In this document: one piece after another, positions 38,098 to 48,552 of the stretch
How positions within the stretch are numbered: position 1 is the first letter of the stretch
Layout of the letters: each line of letters opens with the position of its first letter
Origin: Clavelina lepadiformis
Lineage: Eukaryota; Chordata; Ascidiacea; Aplousobranchia; Clavelinidae
NCBI RefSeq assembly: GCF_947623445.1
Contig: NC_135241.1
Span: 3,040,501-3,104,500 of the forward strand
Direction of reading: 5' to 3'
DNA length: 64,000 nucleotides
Program-made: the position numbers and the translations under genes
Notes under the pieces: model-generated
What the model saw: only the letters and a program-made list of their open reading frames with translations
Database searches by the model: none
Told to the model about the DNA's origin: nothing

Positions 38098-39945
38098 ATG
38101 GGAAATCAGCAAACGACATTCAGCCAAGACCAGCTAGATAGATATCAGGTATAAACAGCCTACATGTCGTCAGATAATTAATATAAGCCTCCATATTACA
38201 GTGTTGTAATATGGAGGCTTATATTAATGTCTAATGCTAACTTGTCTTGTGTTCAGTTTGGTCGCATTAACATTATTTCATATACATCACAGGATTGCAC
38301 TTACTTCACAGCATCCGAAATTCTGAGGTATTCTTCTTACAATTTAAAGTTTCATACTAGGCAATTCTGTAGATATGTTTTTGTCATATAACATTAAAGA
38401 CGCTGTTTTGAATATATTTTATTAATGTATTTGTGCCCTATGTTCAGAATGCAAATCAGAAGTTGAGCAACAATGCTTATAAAAACGTTTTTTGCTAAAA
38501 TCTTTCAGACTACACAAAAAATTTCGCCAACTTTCTCCAGAGCTGGTACCAACAGACATGACTGGCAATAAGTGCACGGACGTTCTACTACCGGCTTCAC
38601 TTGTAGAGGGAATGCCTGAACTCAAAGTACGCTGATATAGCCTATAATTATAGGCCTAATGTTCTTTGCGAATATAAAGAACGGTTTCTCATTGAGTGTT
38701 TGTCTTAGAGACAAACGTGTTGTTCTGTCCTGAAATTCAGCCTCTGTATATATTTTTAACAAATTGGTACAAATTTAACTTTTATCCAGGATAATCCTTT
38801 CGCTGATCGCATCGTTCGAGTATTTTCTGACGGCACTTCCCTTGTCAACTTTGAAAACTTTCTTTGCATGTTTAGCGCTTTTAGTGAGCAGGCGCCATGC
38901 GAAGTCAAGGCTTTCTACGCGTTTAGAATTTACGGTATTAGTCCTTAGTTTTGAAAATCTACTTTAAAAATGCTTCCATAGTCTACAATGCCGATAAACT
39001 TACTTGTAGCAAGCAATTAGGCCTACTTCTTTGAACTTGTGTTCGTGTCTTTTGTTTTATGACACTGCGTTTTTTCATTTTAGATGCAGACGAGGATCAG
39101 TTTTTGAACGAAAACGACCTGGTTTGGACTTTGCAGCGGTTAACAGGAGGTCACTTGAATAAAGAGGAAATTGACTTAGTTGTTAAAAAGGTGGATAGTT
39201 TTTCATGCGTATGTGTTTCACTAGGACTAAAATAATCCTATCAAACTTTCTGGCGGAGTTAAATATAGCCTATCTACCTATACAACCAACAGTATTTAGG
39301 TTATCTCAACATTATGAGCAGGAAATCCAAGTTTGCTTTTCATTTTCATTTTGCAAAATACCAAATTGTATTGTAATTAAAGCAACGAAAACAGATGATA
39401 GGTACTTTCGAAATCCAAAAGAGCTGACATGCTTCGGGCAACATTAATTAGTGAATAGCCTAAACCTTAGCATACAACGAAACTTAGGTTAACTTTCAAC
39501 TGATCTTTACAAAAGTTTTCTCAAAATTTTTATAAATAGGCTACGACCTGCTACAGACCTACTGTACATTAAACATCATATATACATTTACCGCTATGAT
39601 CTTCTCGCATTTGGCACTTGCATCAATGTCTTGGTCAACACAAGTTTAATACAATGCAGGTTTTAGAAGAAGCTGAGATGGATGATGACGCAAGAATCTC
39701 CTTCATGGAATTTGAACACGTCATTTACCGCTCGCCTGACTTTTTAAGGTATAGGCTAGTTTACGTGAACATGTTACGAATAATCTGCCGACAACAGATC
39801 GCGATAAAGTTTTTCCAGCTATGCTGGATAATAAAACATTTGCGTTGGTCGATGCTGTGTAGTGCATGAGAAATGGGATTTGCACAAAGACAATCACTTT
39901 TACTCGTTTTTTTCAATGCACAGCACTTTTCACATCAGGATATGA
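38098..39945 (+). CDS. CIB2: Calcium- and integrin-binding protein, CIB2/CIB3 type
   Basis: Seven coding exons (38098-38148, 38293-38327, 38509-38626, 38790-38934, 39084-39190, 39660-39748, 39924-39945) give 188 aa; human CIB2 has 187. The N-terminus MGNQQTTF fits the N-myristoylation pattern (G2, T6) and the CIB2 start MGNKQTIF. The C-terminus SPDFLSTFHIRI is the CIB2 ending, and it is encoded across a tiny 22-nt last exon. EF-hand 3 has loop D117-A-D-E-D-Q-F-L-N-E-N-D128; the first two EF-hands are degenerate, as in the family. EF-hand 4 (158-169) starts with Glu rather than Asp and has Ala at the usual Gly position, so its calcium binding may be altered. CIB2 binds integrin tails and, in hair cells, the TMC mechanotransduction channel. 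An internal intron (39191-39659) holds a chance frame. Confidence 0.95.
38177..38228. repeat. Perfect 24-bp inverted repeat with 4-nt loop
   Basis: Arms 38177-38200 and 38205-38228 are exact reverse complements, separated by GTGT; the arm begins ATTAATATAAGCCTCC. It lies in CIB2 intron 1, 29 nt past the donor. In RNA it would form an uninterrupted 24-bp stem. No flanking target duplication was seen. It may be a cruciform or small-RNA hairpin, or an assembly/sequencing fold-back. Confidence 0.9.
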
Positions 39946-40566
39946 TCGGATCGACTGACGTCATCTTTCCAGCTGTTCTTTTTGGGGTTATCGTTTGTTT
40001 TTACATAAAAACTACAAAAACAGGAGTGTGCGTTTTCATTTACGAAACGAAGAAGATTTTCAGTTCCAGAAATACGAAAATGATCGTAGAATTTCATGAC
40101 GAAGAACTGTTATAGGCTATATAACTTATATCGTAAAATTAGGCAACAACACAATACGAACTATGACGGCTTCACGAAAATGGAGCGTTTTCTGAGGTTG
40201 ATCAGTATGTTTGACGACATAACTCTTGACAGGTTTGGCTGACCGCTGACTGCGGATCGAATGTGCGTGTTTGAGAAAATGTTTTTCTGACAAGCGAAAT
40301 TCGGGAAGGAATCCATATAGCCTAGCTACCTAGCCTACTTACTTTTAACTATTGTTAGATGTCCTTTCCACAAACTGTTGACGATGCTTCATCATTTATT
40401 ACAGAACAAACAACTGCAAGAGCAAATGACTGATGCTAAACACGCAGGCGCAACTTATTGTGCAAAGTCGTCTGACATAGAGTCGTTAACGCACCACCAA
40501 TGTCTGATCAACCAATCTCTGACTGTGGTGTTGTATTGATTAATGATGCAGCAGTTAATTGCCTGC

Positions 40567-40794
40567 TTATTTAAATCGTCTGTGTGCTATAAAAGAAGTT
40601 ACGACTAACAGAGATAGAACACCCGATACTATAATTACAATGTAGACCAATAGCGCAGAAATTGAAAAGAATAATATAATCAATTCGGGTGGTTCAAGTG
40701 GGTTTGACAATTTCCACCGCTTTCCAGCTGTAATTGGGTCAGAAGAAAGATCAATAATAAAGAGTTGGTCAGTAATCGCTATTCGTATGACCAT
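40567..40794 (-). CDS. Possible small membrane protein
   Basis: A 75-aa ATG-started frame with one strongly hydrophobic stretch of about 28 residues (LIILFFSISALLVYIVIIVS and on) followed by a short basic tail (AHRRFK), and a polar N-terminus ending KLSNPLEPPE. This is the plan of a single-pass micropeptide with a cytosolic basic end. I recognise no family, no clear promoter or poly(A) signal is visible, and a chance frame in AT-rich DNA is quite possible. Confidence 0.25.
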   Translation of the reverse strand: MVIRIAITDQLFIIDLSSDPITAGKRWKLSNPLEPPELIILFFSISALLVYIVIIVSGVLSLLVVTSFIAHRRFK

Positions 40795-41214
40795 ACCGGT
40801 AGAATTCTAACAACGATGTTATTAACAACAACATTGCTATTAGTATTTTATGGTATGACGGAAAAGGCTAAGTGAACTATGCGGACGCAGTAACGAAGCA
40901 ACGATATGTACTAAAAACGCAGTGTCCGAGTTTTCCAAAACTGATTTTTTGATGTTATTTCACGTTTTCATGATAAAACGTCATTGATTACAATTTCCAA
41001 ATAAATTTATTAATTTTTTGGACGAGCCAGAGCCATATTGATCACACATCACCATATTGCCGCTACTAAGCCTTGCGTTTCTGACTCTTTATAAATTAAT
41101 TATTAACTGAAGTAGCAGTTTAAAGCAGAAAGCTTCCTCACTGCTTTTTGCCCGGTTGTTAACCTTTAACTACCGGTTGAAGGTAATAAAACAGAACATC
41201 GCTGGCCTCAGCAC

Positions 41215-41452
41215 CAATGTTCCCTCTAAGCTGCGCGCGTGCGCAAATGCGCACTGCTGACACGGTCTCCGCGCACAGAAAATCTGTGTTGCGCACAAGA
41301 AAATAAGCCAACCTGAATTAAAAATAGAATAAACGCATAATAATGGCCACAGTGCGCACGTGGCAAGTCTGATGTTGCTCACAGTGGTCCAAGGGACCGC
41401 TCAGGGAGTTAGTGTGTTTGCTCAGACACGTGAAAAATTAGAGGGAACATTG
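41215..41452. mobile_element. MITE, tandem copy A (238 bp)
   Basis: Begins CAATGTTCCCTCTAA and ends with its reverse complement TTAGAGGGAACATTG, giving 15-bp perfect ends. The interior is rich in alternating GCGC (GCTGCGCGCGTGCGC). It is flanked by the 8-bp duplication CTCAGCAC (41207-41214 and 41453-41460). The 8-bp duplication and the end sequence fit hAT-type MITEs. No transposase is encoded; short frames inside are shadows. Confidence 0.9.
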
Positions 41453-41460
41453 CTCAGCAC

Positions 41461-41698
41461 CAATGTTCCCTCTAAGCTGCGCGCGTGCGCAAATGCGCAC
41501 TGCTGACACGGTCTACGCGCACAGAAAATCTGTGCTGCGCACAAGAAAAAAATCCAACCTGAATTGAAAATAAAATAAACGCATAATAATGGCCACAGTG
41601 CGCACGTGGCACGTCTGATGTTGCTCACAGTGGTCCAAGGGACCGCTCAGGGAGTTAGTGTGTTTGCTCAGACTCGTGAAAAATTAGAGGGAACATTG
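41461..41698. mobile_element. MITE, tandem copy B (238 bp)
   Basis: A second copy of the same element in the same orientation and of the same length, starting right after the shared CTCAGCAC at 41453-41460 and followed by a third CTCAGCAC at 41699-41706. It differs from copy A by only about ten substitutions (for example GTCTACGCG versus GTCTCCGCG), so the pair is young or has been homogenised. Confidence 0.9.
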
Positions 41699-42862
41699 CT
41701 CAGCACCACATGCTATTTTCCAATGGTCAAGTTGACTTTATCAACACGGTTACCTCTCTAATTCCCGACCCCAGAAAAAACCAAAACTGCAAATTTCCAG
41801 TAATTTTCTTCAAATTTATTCAGTAGTGTCGCCCATTACTCTCGAAATCATCCAAAAATTTTTGACCGATTTTAGCTTTCAAGTTGCTCTCTGTGTTGTG
41901 GTCGGAATACTTCAAAATAAAAATAATTCTGTCCTAAAATACGCACGACTTGTTACCTTAATGACATTCATTGGTTGATAGAAACAAAAGACCAATGCTT
42001 TGCGGAAGTGGACCGCAGTGCGTAATGTTTCGTCCTATTTGAAATTGCGTTGCATAATAAGGTTAATGATAAATCCAAGTATTACCAGAGAACATAATGG
42101 GTACAATGTACCAAGCTGCTGTATATTATTAGCTCATGATGTATTGCAATCAGTACGGACGACAACAAACACGCAAGCTTAATGGATGGGTAGGTGACAG
42201 TAAATTGACAGCAACATTGCATTCCGACAATAAGTGTATTACACGATGTTTAGCATTTGATTTCGGATCTATACACAAGGGATGCTAAGTAAACGACACA
42301 GGACAAGAATCGCTGTTATTTTTCAACCTAACCATGAAAAGATGTACACACATCAAACAATCAACTGGTAAGAGATATAAACAAGATGTATAATAGGGAC
42401 TGGTTACAACACAGCACACGACACGACACTAAGGAGTAGTAGCTTTACAAGGTTAAGTTTGCAGCAATGGTTTAGTCCAACATTCAATCAGAACGTTGCT
42501 TTGTTATATAATAAAGGAACTTTTTAAATCTTGAAACGATCTTTCACGTCTACAGTTGTTTAGGTCTGAATTAAATTTGAAAAAATGAAAACTATGATAA
42601 ACAAACACGCACAGGGTAAGTTTCTACAGTCTACATGAACAGGAAGCAGTGCCCTGAAATTACAGGTGGCACTAAAATAAATTGAAACATCATACTTTAC
42701 TCATTCAAGCTTATACACAACAAATCACCAGAAGCAAACATTGCAGTTTAAGCTTATATCTATGCTTTAAAATTGAGCAGAGAATGGCACCAAATGGATC
42801 AAAACACAATAATGTTCCTATGGACAATAGTTAAACTGAAGCAAGCACAAAGCAAACTTAGC

Positions 42863-44191
42863 TTACTCGCCGCACACTGTTTCCACATTTACGGGGTCAC
42901 CAAATTTAAACTCTTTTCCGTTAACTCTTTCGTAGATGTCGAGAATATCGTTGCACGTGCTTTCAAAGTGAGTAGATGCATCATAGCTTTTTGATATAAA
43001 GATTTTGCTCTCTTTGCCGTCATCTTCAGGCTCGTAAAGATCAGACACCTCCACAAATTTTTCATCGATGACCCCAAGATAATTCAATGCGGGCTGGAGC
43101 TCCGCTTCTGGGTTGCTTGTTTCGACTTGAGTGCTGACAATAGCGAGAAATTTGCCATTCCCGGCAACATTGTGAGCATAGGAAACACAACAAACAAAGA
43201 TATCATGTCTCCTTGGTGGCTTCACTTGATTCTGAGGGAAAATGATCTGGCAAGATAAGGAATCACTTGTGTTTGGAAGTGGATGGGAAAGAATGCAAAT
43301 GGCACGAACCACTTGGCCAACTTTCTTAACACGATCAGGGAAGTAAGATGGATCACCTACGATCATCTTGCCTATCACTGTTTCACCCTGTGAAGTCACA
43401 GCAATCTTGCCATCAACTTGCTCAATCTTTTCAATGGGTTTATCGAGCATGTACGTGCCACCATAGATAGCACTAAGACGAGCGAATCCCTGTGGCAACT
43501 CGCCAAGACCATACAGTGGATAAAGATAAGGGGATGAACCGTACCGAGAGATAGACTCATAGTAAAGCTGTACTCGTTTAATGGTATCCAAGCATGGTAG
43601 TTTCAGATAATCTTCAGTGGTGTGCAAAGAAATTGCATGGCCAATAATATCACGAGAACTTGAACCAACACCAAATTTATCATAAACTGCAGTCATGGGC
43701 ACAGTCGGTGGGCAGCCTTCATGAGTAGTAGGATCTTCAGCAGAGTATTTTGCCATATACTGAAGCAGGTTTTTAAACCTGCGCATTTCAAGAAGACCAA
43801 ACAAGCTGGTGCCAAGAGCCTCCTTCGCAGTGGATGGCAGTTTATTTATCTTCCCCTCCCGAAGAACATAGCTGCCCTCAACAGATTTAAACTGCAAATA
43901 CCTGGTCACATTGGTGTGAATTAGCAGTTGTACTAGTTTGCCACTTGCCATCAAGAATTTCGGAATAAGGTCAACATTCCAATCACGACCACGGCCCATG
44001 CTCTCAGGAGGCGATCCTTTTCCGAATTTCTCATAAAGATTTTCTAAAGGACATAGAGAGGTTGCAGCACCGCCGTAATACTTGTTTCTGTCCATGTGAA
44101 GGACTTTTTTCCCTTCAACCGAGAACAAGCCACTCAAAATACATTCTGTCAGTCCCGTGCCCAAAATAAGAACATCATATTCTTCATCCAT
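42863..44191 (-). CDS. GDI2: Rab GDP dissociation inhibitor (intronless)
   Basis: One uninterrupted 442-aa frame, close to the 445-447 aa of vertebrate GDI1/GDI2. GDI extracts prenylated GDP-bound Rab proteins from membranes and recycles them through the cytosol. Family blocks run from start to end: [20 protein letters not shown] at 1-20, the FAD-like dinucleotide fold; [49 protein letters not shown]; and [15 protein letters not shown] near the end. The start ATG has a good AAAA context and matches the family start. Vertebrate GDI genes have about ten introns, so the lack of any here points to a retrocopy or massive intron loss; no frame damage is seen, so it looks functional. GDI1 and GDI2 cannot be told apart here. 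A possible 5' UTR splice acceptor (TTTAAATTCAG) lies about 80 nt upstream. Confidence 0.96.
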   Translation of the reverse strand: MDEEYDVLILGTGLTECILSGLFSVEGKKVLHMDRNKYYGGAATSLCPLENLYEKFGKGSPPESMGRGRDWNVDLIPKFLMASGKLVQLLIHTNVTRYLQFKSVEGSYVLREGKINKLPSTAKEALGTSLFGLLEMRRFKNLLQYMAKYSAEDPTTHEGCPPTVPMTAVYDKFGVGSSSRDIIGHAISLHTTEDYLKLPCLDTIKRVQLYYESISRYGSSPYLYPLYGLGELPQGFARLSAIYGGTYMLDKPIEKIEQVDGKIAVTSQGETVIGKMIVGDPSYFPDRVKKVGQVVRAICILSHPLPNTSDSLSCQIIFPQNQVKPPRRHDIFVCCVSYAHNVAGNGKFLAIVSTQVETSNPEAELQPALNYLGVIDEKFVEVSDLYEPEDDGKESKIFISKSYDASTHFESTCNDILDIYERVNGKEFKFGDPVNVETVCGE

Positions 44192-47100
44192 TTTTATCAG
44201 GGATTAGCCAGTGCCAATTAATATATATAAATTTGCATACAAGGTTTCCCAAAACTCAATAAAATACCTGAATTTAAAAAAAAATGAAGCCAACAACCTT
44301 GAAAAAGTGGTTACAGTACAATGTAGATTTTATGGCAAGATTATTTGAGTAAAGCTGTCATGGAGACCAAGGTTGAAACATAACTATATCAAGATTTAAA
44401 ATATGTTCTGCTGAAATAAGTTCACATCCACACCAATTTGATTCAAATATTACTGTTTTGGTTTTATTACTACGGCATTCTGATATAATTCTAGGTATTT
44501 CGATGCTGCTTTTCTTGGAGATTTTAGGTGTGCAAAATGCATCAACATGGGCAGGCAGAATTGCAATTTAAGACAGTACACTTACTGCGGTATCAAGAAT
44601 GCCCAGGAAGATGAATGACAAAATGAAGCATAAGAAAGCCAGCAAATAGCATTCACCAGCTTTACAAAATTTACACAGAGAATTAAAATTAAATTATGAT
44701 GGATAAATATTGTTTTAAAATCAGTTTGAAACTATTTTATCCTCAACATGTTCATGTTGCTGCCTAATCATATAAAGTAACTTGGTCAGTATGTTTTAAC
44801 TGAATGTTGCTTTTCCACCTTTGTTGGCTTTCGTGAATCTAGCGCACATTGTTTGCCAGACGTTGGTTGCAAGCTTGATTTAAGTTAGCGAAAACAGTGT
44901 CTTTGCACACCCAAGAGTCATCAATGTAATCACAGGATCTTTCAGGCACACGTCAATATACAAATGCAAAAAAATAATAACCATTTTGCCATGTTTCTGC
45001 TGATAGTATCCACGAGATACCACACTTGGTCTGCACAAGAATGACATTTTCCACACTAAAACTTGGCTGGGAAATCTTTCCACATATTATTTGTAGTTTT
45101 CTATCTTTGACAGCAGCTTATGACATGTTTGGCGAAATGATTTCCTGATTACACTAATGTTTGCATGAATACGTTACACACTCAAATCGCGAATTGCGTT
45201 GCACATATTATACAATAACCTACTGCTTGCATTGCTACACAAAATTTAAGCCAAGTTTTGTGAACTCACAATTTCCCTTTTAAATCTGCCATATTTTTCA
45301 GTCTCAGTCAAGTTTGCACTGCAAACTAAACTTTCACCATGTTTTCATAAGCGCCAGCTTGTACCTGTAGTATATACTGTATAATACTTATGCAAGATTG
45401 CTGGATTTGAAGATTTGCAAACTATGCAAGAAAATATGTTTCCAAACTACTTTGCGTTTAAACAGTTGTTAGACAGGGTAATTCTGTAACTGCTCACTCA
45501 AAATGGCAAACTTCCCAATTGACAAGTTGAATTGTTTGAAATAATCAGTTTGATGTGAAGAACACAACAGTTAGAATTTAGTAGAGACGTGCCAAAATAA
45601 AAAAGCTTCGAATTAGTGAAAATACGAATTAATAAGTTTTAATATTTGCTGTCACGCCAAAATTTTGTCTTTGCACGCACAAATTTTTGGCGAAAATTGT
45701 CATAGCCTACTTTCCCATCGGGCTGAACAGTTTAGAACAAAAGTTCAAGCAATATTTTAAATCAAAGAAACGTGTAAAAACTAAAAAAAGGGATCTATCG
45801 AAACTTCCACAGAGACAAGTTTGATGACTGAAGAATCATCGCTGAGTTATGTCATGATAAGACTTTCCTCATTCCAAGGATAAACATTGTGATATCATAC
45901 CGTATTTTTATACCATACCAAAATTAAACAATTTTTCATCTTGCGACTGCCTAACATACTGGTATACTTTCCAGTTTGCCGGTTTAAGGGAAAAGAACTT
46001 GACACTCCAGGAAAGTTTGCTTTCAGAACGTCGGATAAATGTGCCAAAAAATGTAACGCTAACATTTGCACCTCACCAGCGTAATACTTAAAATATGGAA
46101 GGGCAAAAAAGCAATTCTGCGTCGAAAAATTGAAGCAGAAGCCCACTTTTACCAACTTTCCAGTAGGGGCACCTGAAATAACCTAGGCTAGGATTTTGCT
46201 GTATTGTGCTTAGGCCAAAAAACAGCTCATGCCATACAGATTGACCAGACTGGCAAGTACGATAGTTTTCGATGAAAAGATGCATATTTTGGCGTGATGG
46301 TATGCAATAAAGCCACAATTCTTTGCTTGTTTATTATAAATTGGCGTTCAAACAACCACTTTTTCTTTGTTTGTGTATTATAAACCGGCATAAAAATAAA
46401 AATTCAGCATGCACGTTGATAAATCTTGTGCGTGCAGCTACCACATTTTCCAACCGTGGTTGATTGAAAGATATAATCTTGGAACTAGGTTTTTCGGCCC
46501 GGTAGACAAATGGTTCTAGTACTGGGCTGAGGCCAGTGTTCGATCCTCAGTGGCGCTACCGTTGTTGCCTAATGTCCTTGCTCCTTGGCAATTTTGGCAA
46601 CACGGCACTGCATTAATAACCACACTCAGACGCTTGCTCCTGTTCAGTGGTCCTGATGAACAGGAGCAAATTCGAGCAATACTGCAACAGGCTACGCTGT
46701 ATAAAACTGCAACTACAACATCAAAAAACAAATAAAAAATGTCTGTATCAACTGAGATTGACAAAGGCTATAGGCGAGTCCCAGCTCGGTAACCGGAGTT
46801 CGTTGTTGCCTTGAGGGGTCAAGCCGATGAGGAATCATCCCCGAGTTTAAGAAAAACTTTCCTCAAAGATCGAGATAACCTACCCTATTACAATAGTAGG
46901 CCTATATGCTAGGCTAATATGTTTTTGATTACGTTTATCAACATGAATACCTTCGACGAACTCCTCACGTTCGAAAGGAAGCCCGGATATTAAACTCTAA
47001 CGAACTGACCAAGGTCGAAAGCACCCGTATGGAAAGAAAGCGTTGTGATAACATACAGTCGCTATCTGCTGGTGCACAAAATATGTCAAAAAAGCTACTT

Positions 47101-48552
47101 TGTACGATTATTGATTCCCAAACAGGCACATGTGGTGCACACTCGTGCGTACCATTGCACACTTTTTGTTGCCTACTGGTGCACACCAGTCTTTCAAAAT
47201 AACCCTGTCTGGTGCACAAAAAACTTACGTTCCATTCTGGCGAAGGCAAGAACCAAGATTTTTAGAAAATTCCTGTTTCGAGTGACGTGTTTGCCAAACC
47301 CATATTTTCAACCACCAGTAGTGCCAAAGATTACCGTCCGATACATACCAAAGAATCATATACTACCAGGTATAGATATTACATTAAATCAGTACTTATG
47401 CAATGCCGGAGATTCTTCATATACAAGGCTGCAGATGTCATGCTAAATTTTTTTCCGGGCGTGGTATCGTAGACGTTTGGCATGACTCGGCACAAGTTTT
47501 CTCTCGAAAACCTTGGAGATTGTTCTCGGCTTCAGGGAAAACATACGAAGTTACAAACTTACCTTACAAATAAGAAAACAATACTATCACACTTACCGGG
47601 AATAGGCCTACAAGGTTTTGATCGGAAAACTTGCGCTGAGTCATGCGATATTTTTACGTCACAATGGCTGGAGCAAATTTAGCAGACGGTCATGGTGTCG
47701 TGCCAAATGGTGATCTCCTGCCAAATATTGATCCTCCTTTGTGAAGTAATTAATTCATTTAAAACGCACAATAAGCAGTATACACAAGTAGGCTACAGAA
47801 CTTGCAGAGAAAAGTAGGTCAACACATGTGACCTGTATACGGTATTTTGTTTGCCAGTTTTCATGCATTCGTAAAAGTTATGGTGTCATACCATTTAGCC
47901 ACTGAATATGCACAAGCTTTTTGCTGAGTCAAATCCTTTATGAGACAATGAATTTATTACGTCACAAAGAGGCATTAATACTTTGCAGGGGGTCACTATT
48001 TGGCGCTATAGCAGAACAAGTCTGGCACGACACGGGCAAGGCGATTTGCGTTGGCGTTTGGCCCCACTAGTGGCTAGTAGTTGAGTAAATTATCCTCTAT
48101 CTATCTCTTTCCTACTCTCGCTTTCTCTTACTTTTATCTCACTTGCCAACTAACCGTATAGAAAATCTGATATCCTAAGTTATACACAAAGCAATAAAAT
48201 ACTTGTTGAAACATAATAACATAAAAGTTTGACAGGTGCAGCAGTTGATTAATAAACACACTTTAAAAGCATCAGAAAACAATTTAGTAAAAGAAAAATA
48301 ACAAAAATTTTGTACTTGATTTTAGTGCAGAATACTTACAAATATAACGGCACACGGCATTTTTCCTCAATTTCAAGGGAAGCTAAGATGCAAACAGCAA
48401 GTCTTTAACATGCTTCGTTTGCTGTTGAGCCCTTCTGGTATAGGCAAGGCCTTTAGGCCTTTATCGGTTCATCTTTAGTGCTTAGATATCCACATATCAT
48501 AAGCAGTACACCAAATAAGGCTTATTTGGCTGTGAAATCTTCCATGAGATTG
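44192..48552. other. Spacer between GDI and the galactosyltransferase gene
   Basis: 4.4 kb with no convincing exon on either strand. It holds the SINE-like element at 46496-46737, a cluster of four TGGTGCACA motifs (47070-47218) and a CT-rich tract around 48093-48140. The GDI promoter should lie at its left edge. Confidence 0.5.
46496..46737 (+). mobile_element. tRNA-like SINE candidate
   Basis: The head (46499-46560) resembles a tRNA gene: a loose A-box-like GGTAGACAAATGGTT and a good B-box GTTCGATCC at about 46539-46547, ending in GCGCTACC. A non-tRNA body follows, containing an inverted pair (GCTCCTGTTCAGTGG with GAACAGGAGC), and the element ends in an A-rich tail (ACAAATAAAAAATG). Head, body and A-rich tail are the SINE plan. 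A clear target duplication was not found, so the limits are approximate. Confidence 0.5.

Larger units (their letters stand above)
39946..42862. other. Convergent spacer between CIB2 and GDI
   Basis: 2.9 kb containing the tandem MITE pair (41215-41698) and one weak small-protein candidate (40567-40794, minus). An AATAAA at 41000-41005 could serve CIB2 but is over 1 kb from its stop. Nothing else was recognised. Confidence 0.55.

Noticed and set aside
46499-46560. tRNA gene
   Set aside because: The A-box is poor and no acceptor stem closes; with a body and an A-rich tail following, a SINE head is the better reading.
47640-48010. Two loosely similar stretches (GCTGAGTCA...ACGTCACAA at 47634-47665 and 47923-47968) as a possible direct repeat
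   Set aside because: Similarity is short and interrupted; could not be extended by eye.
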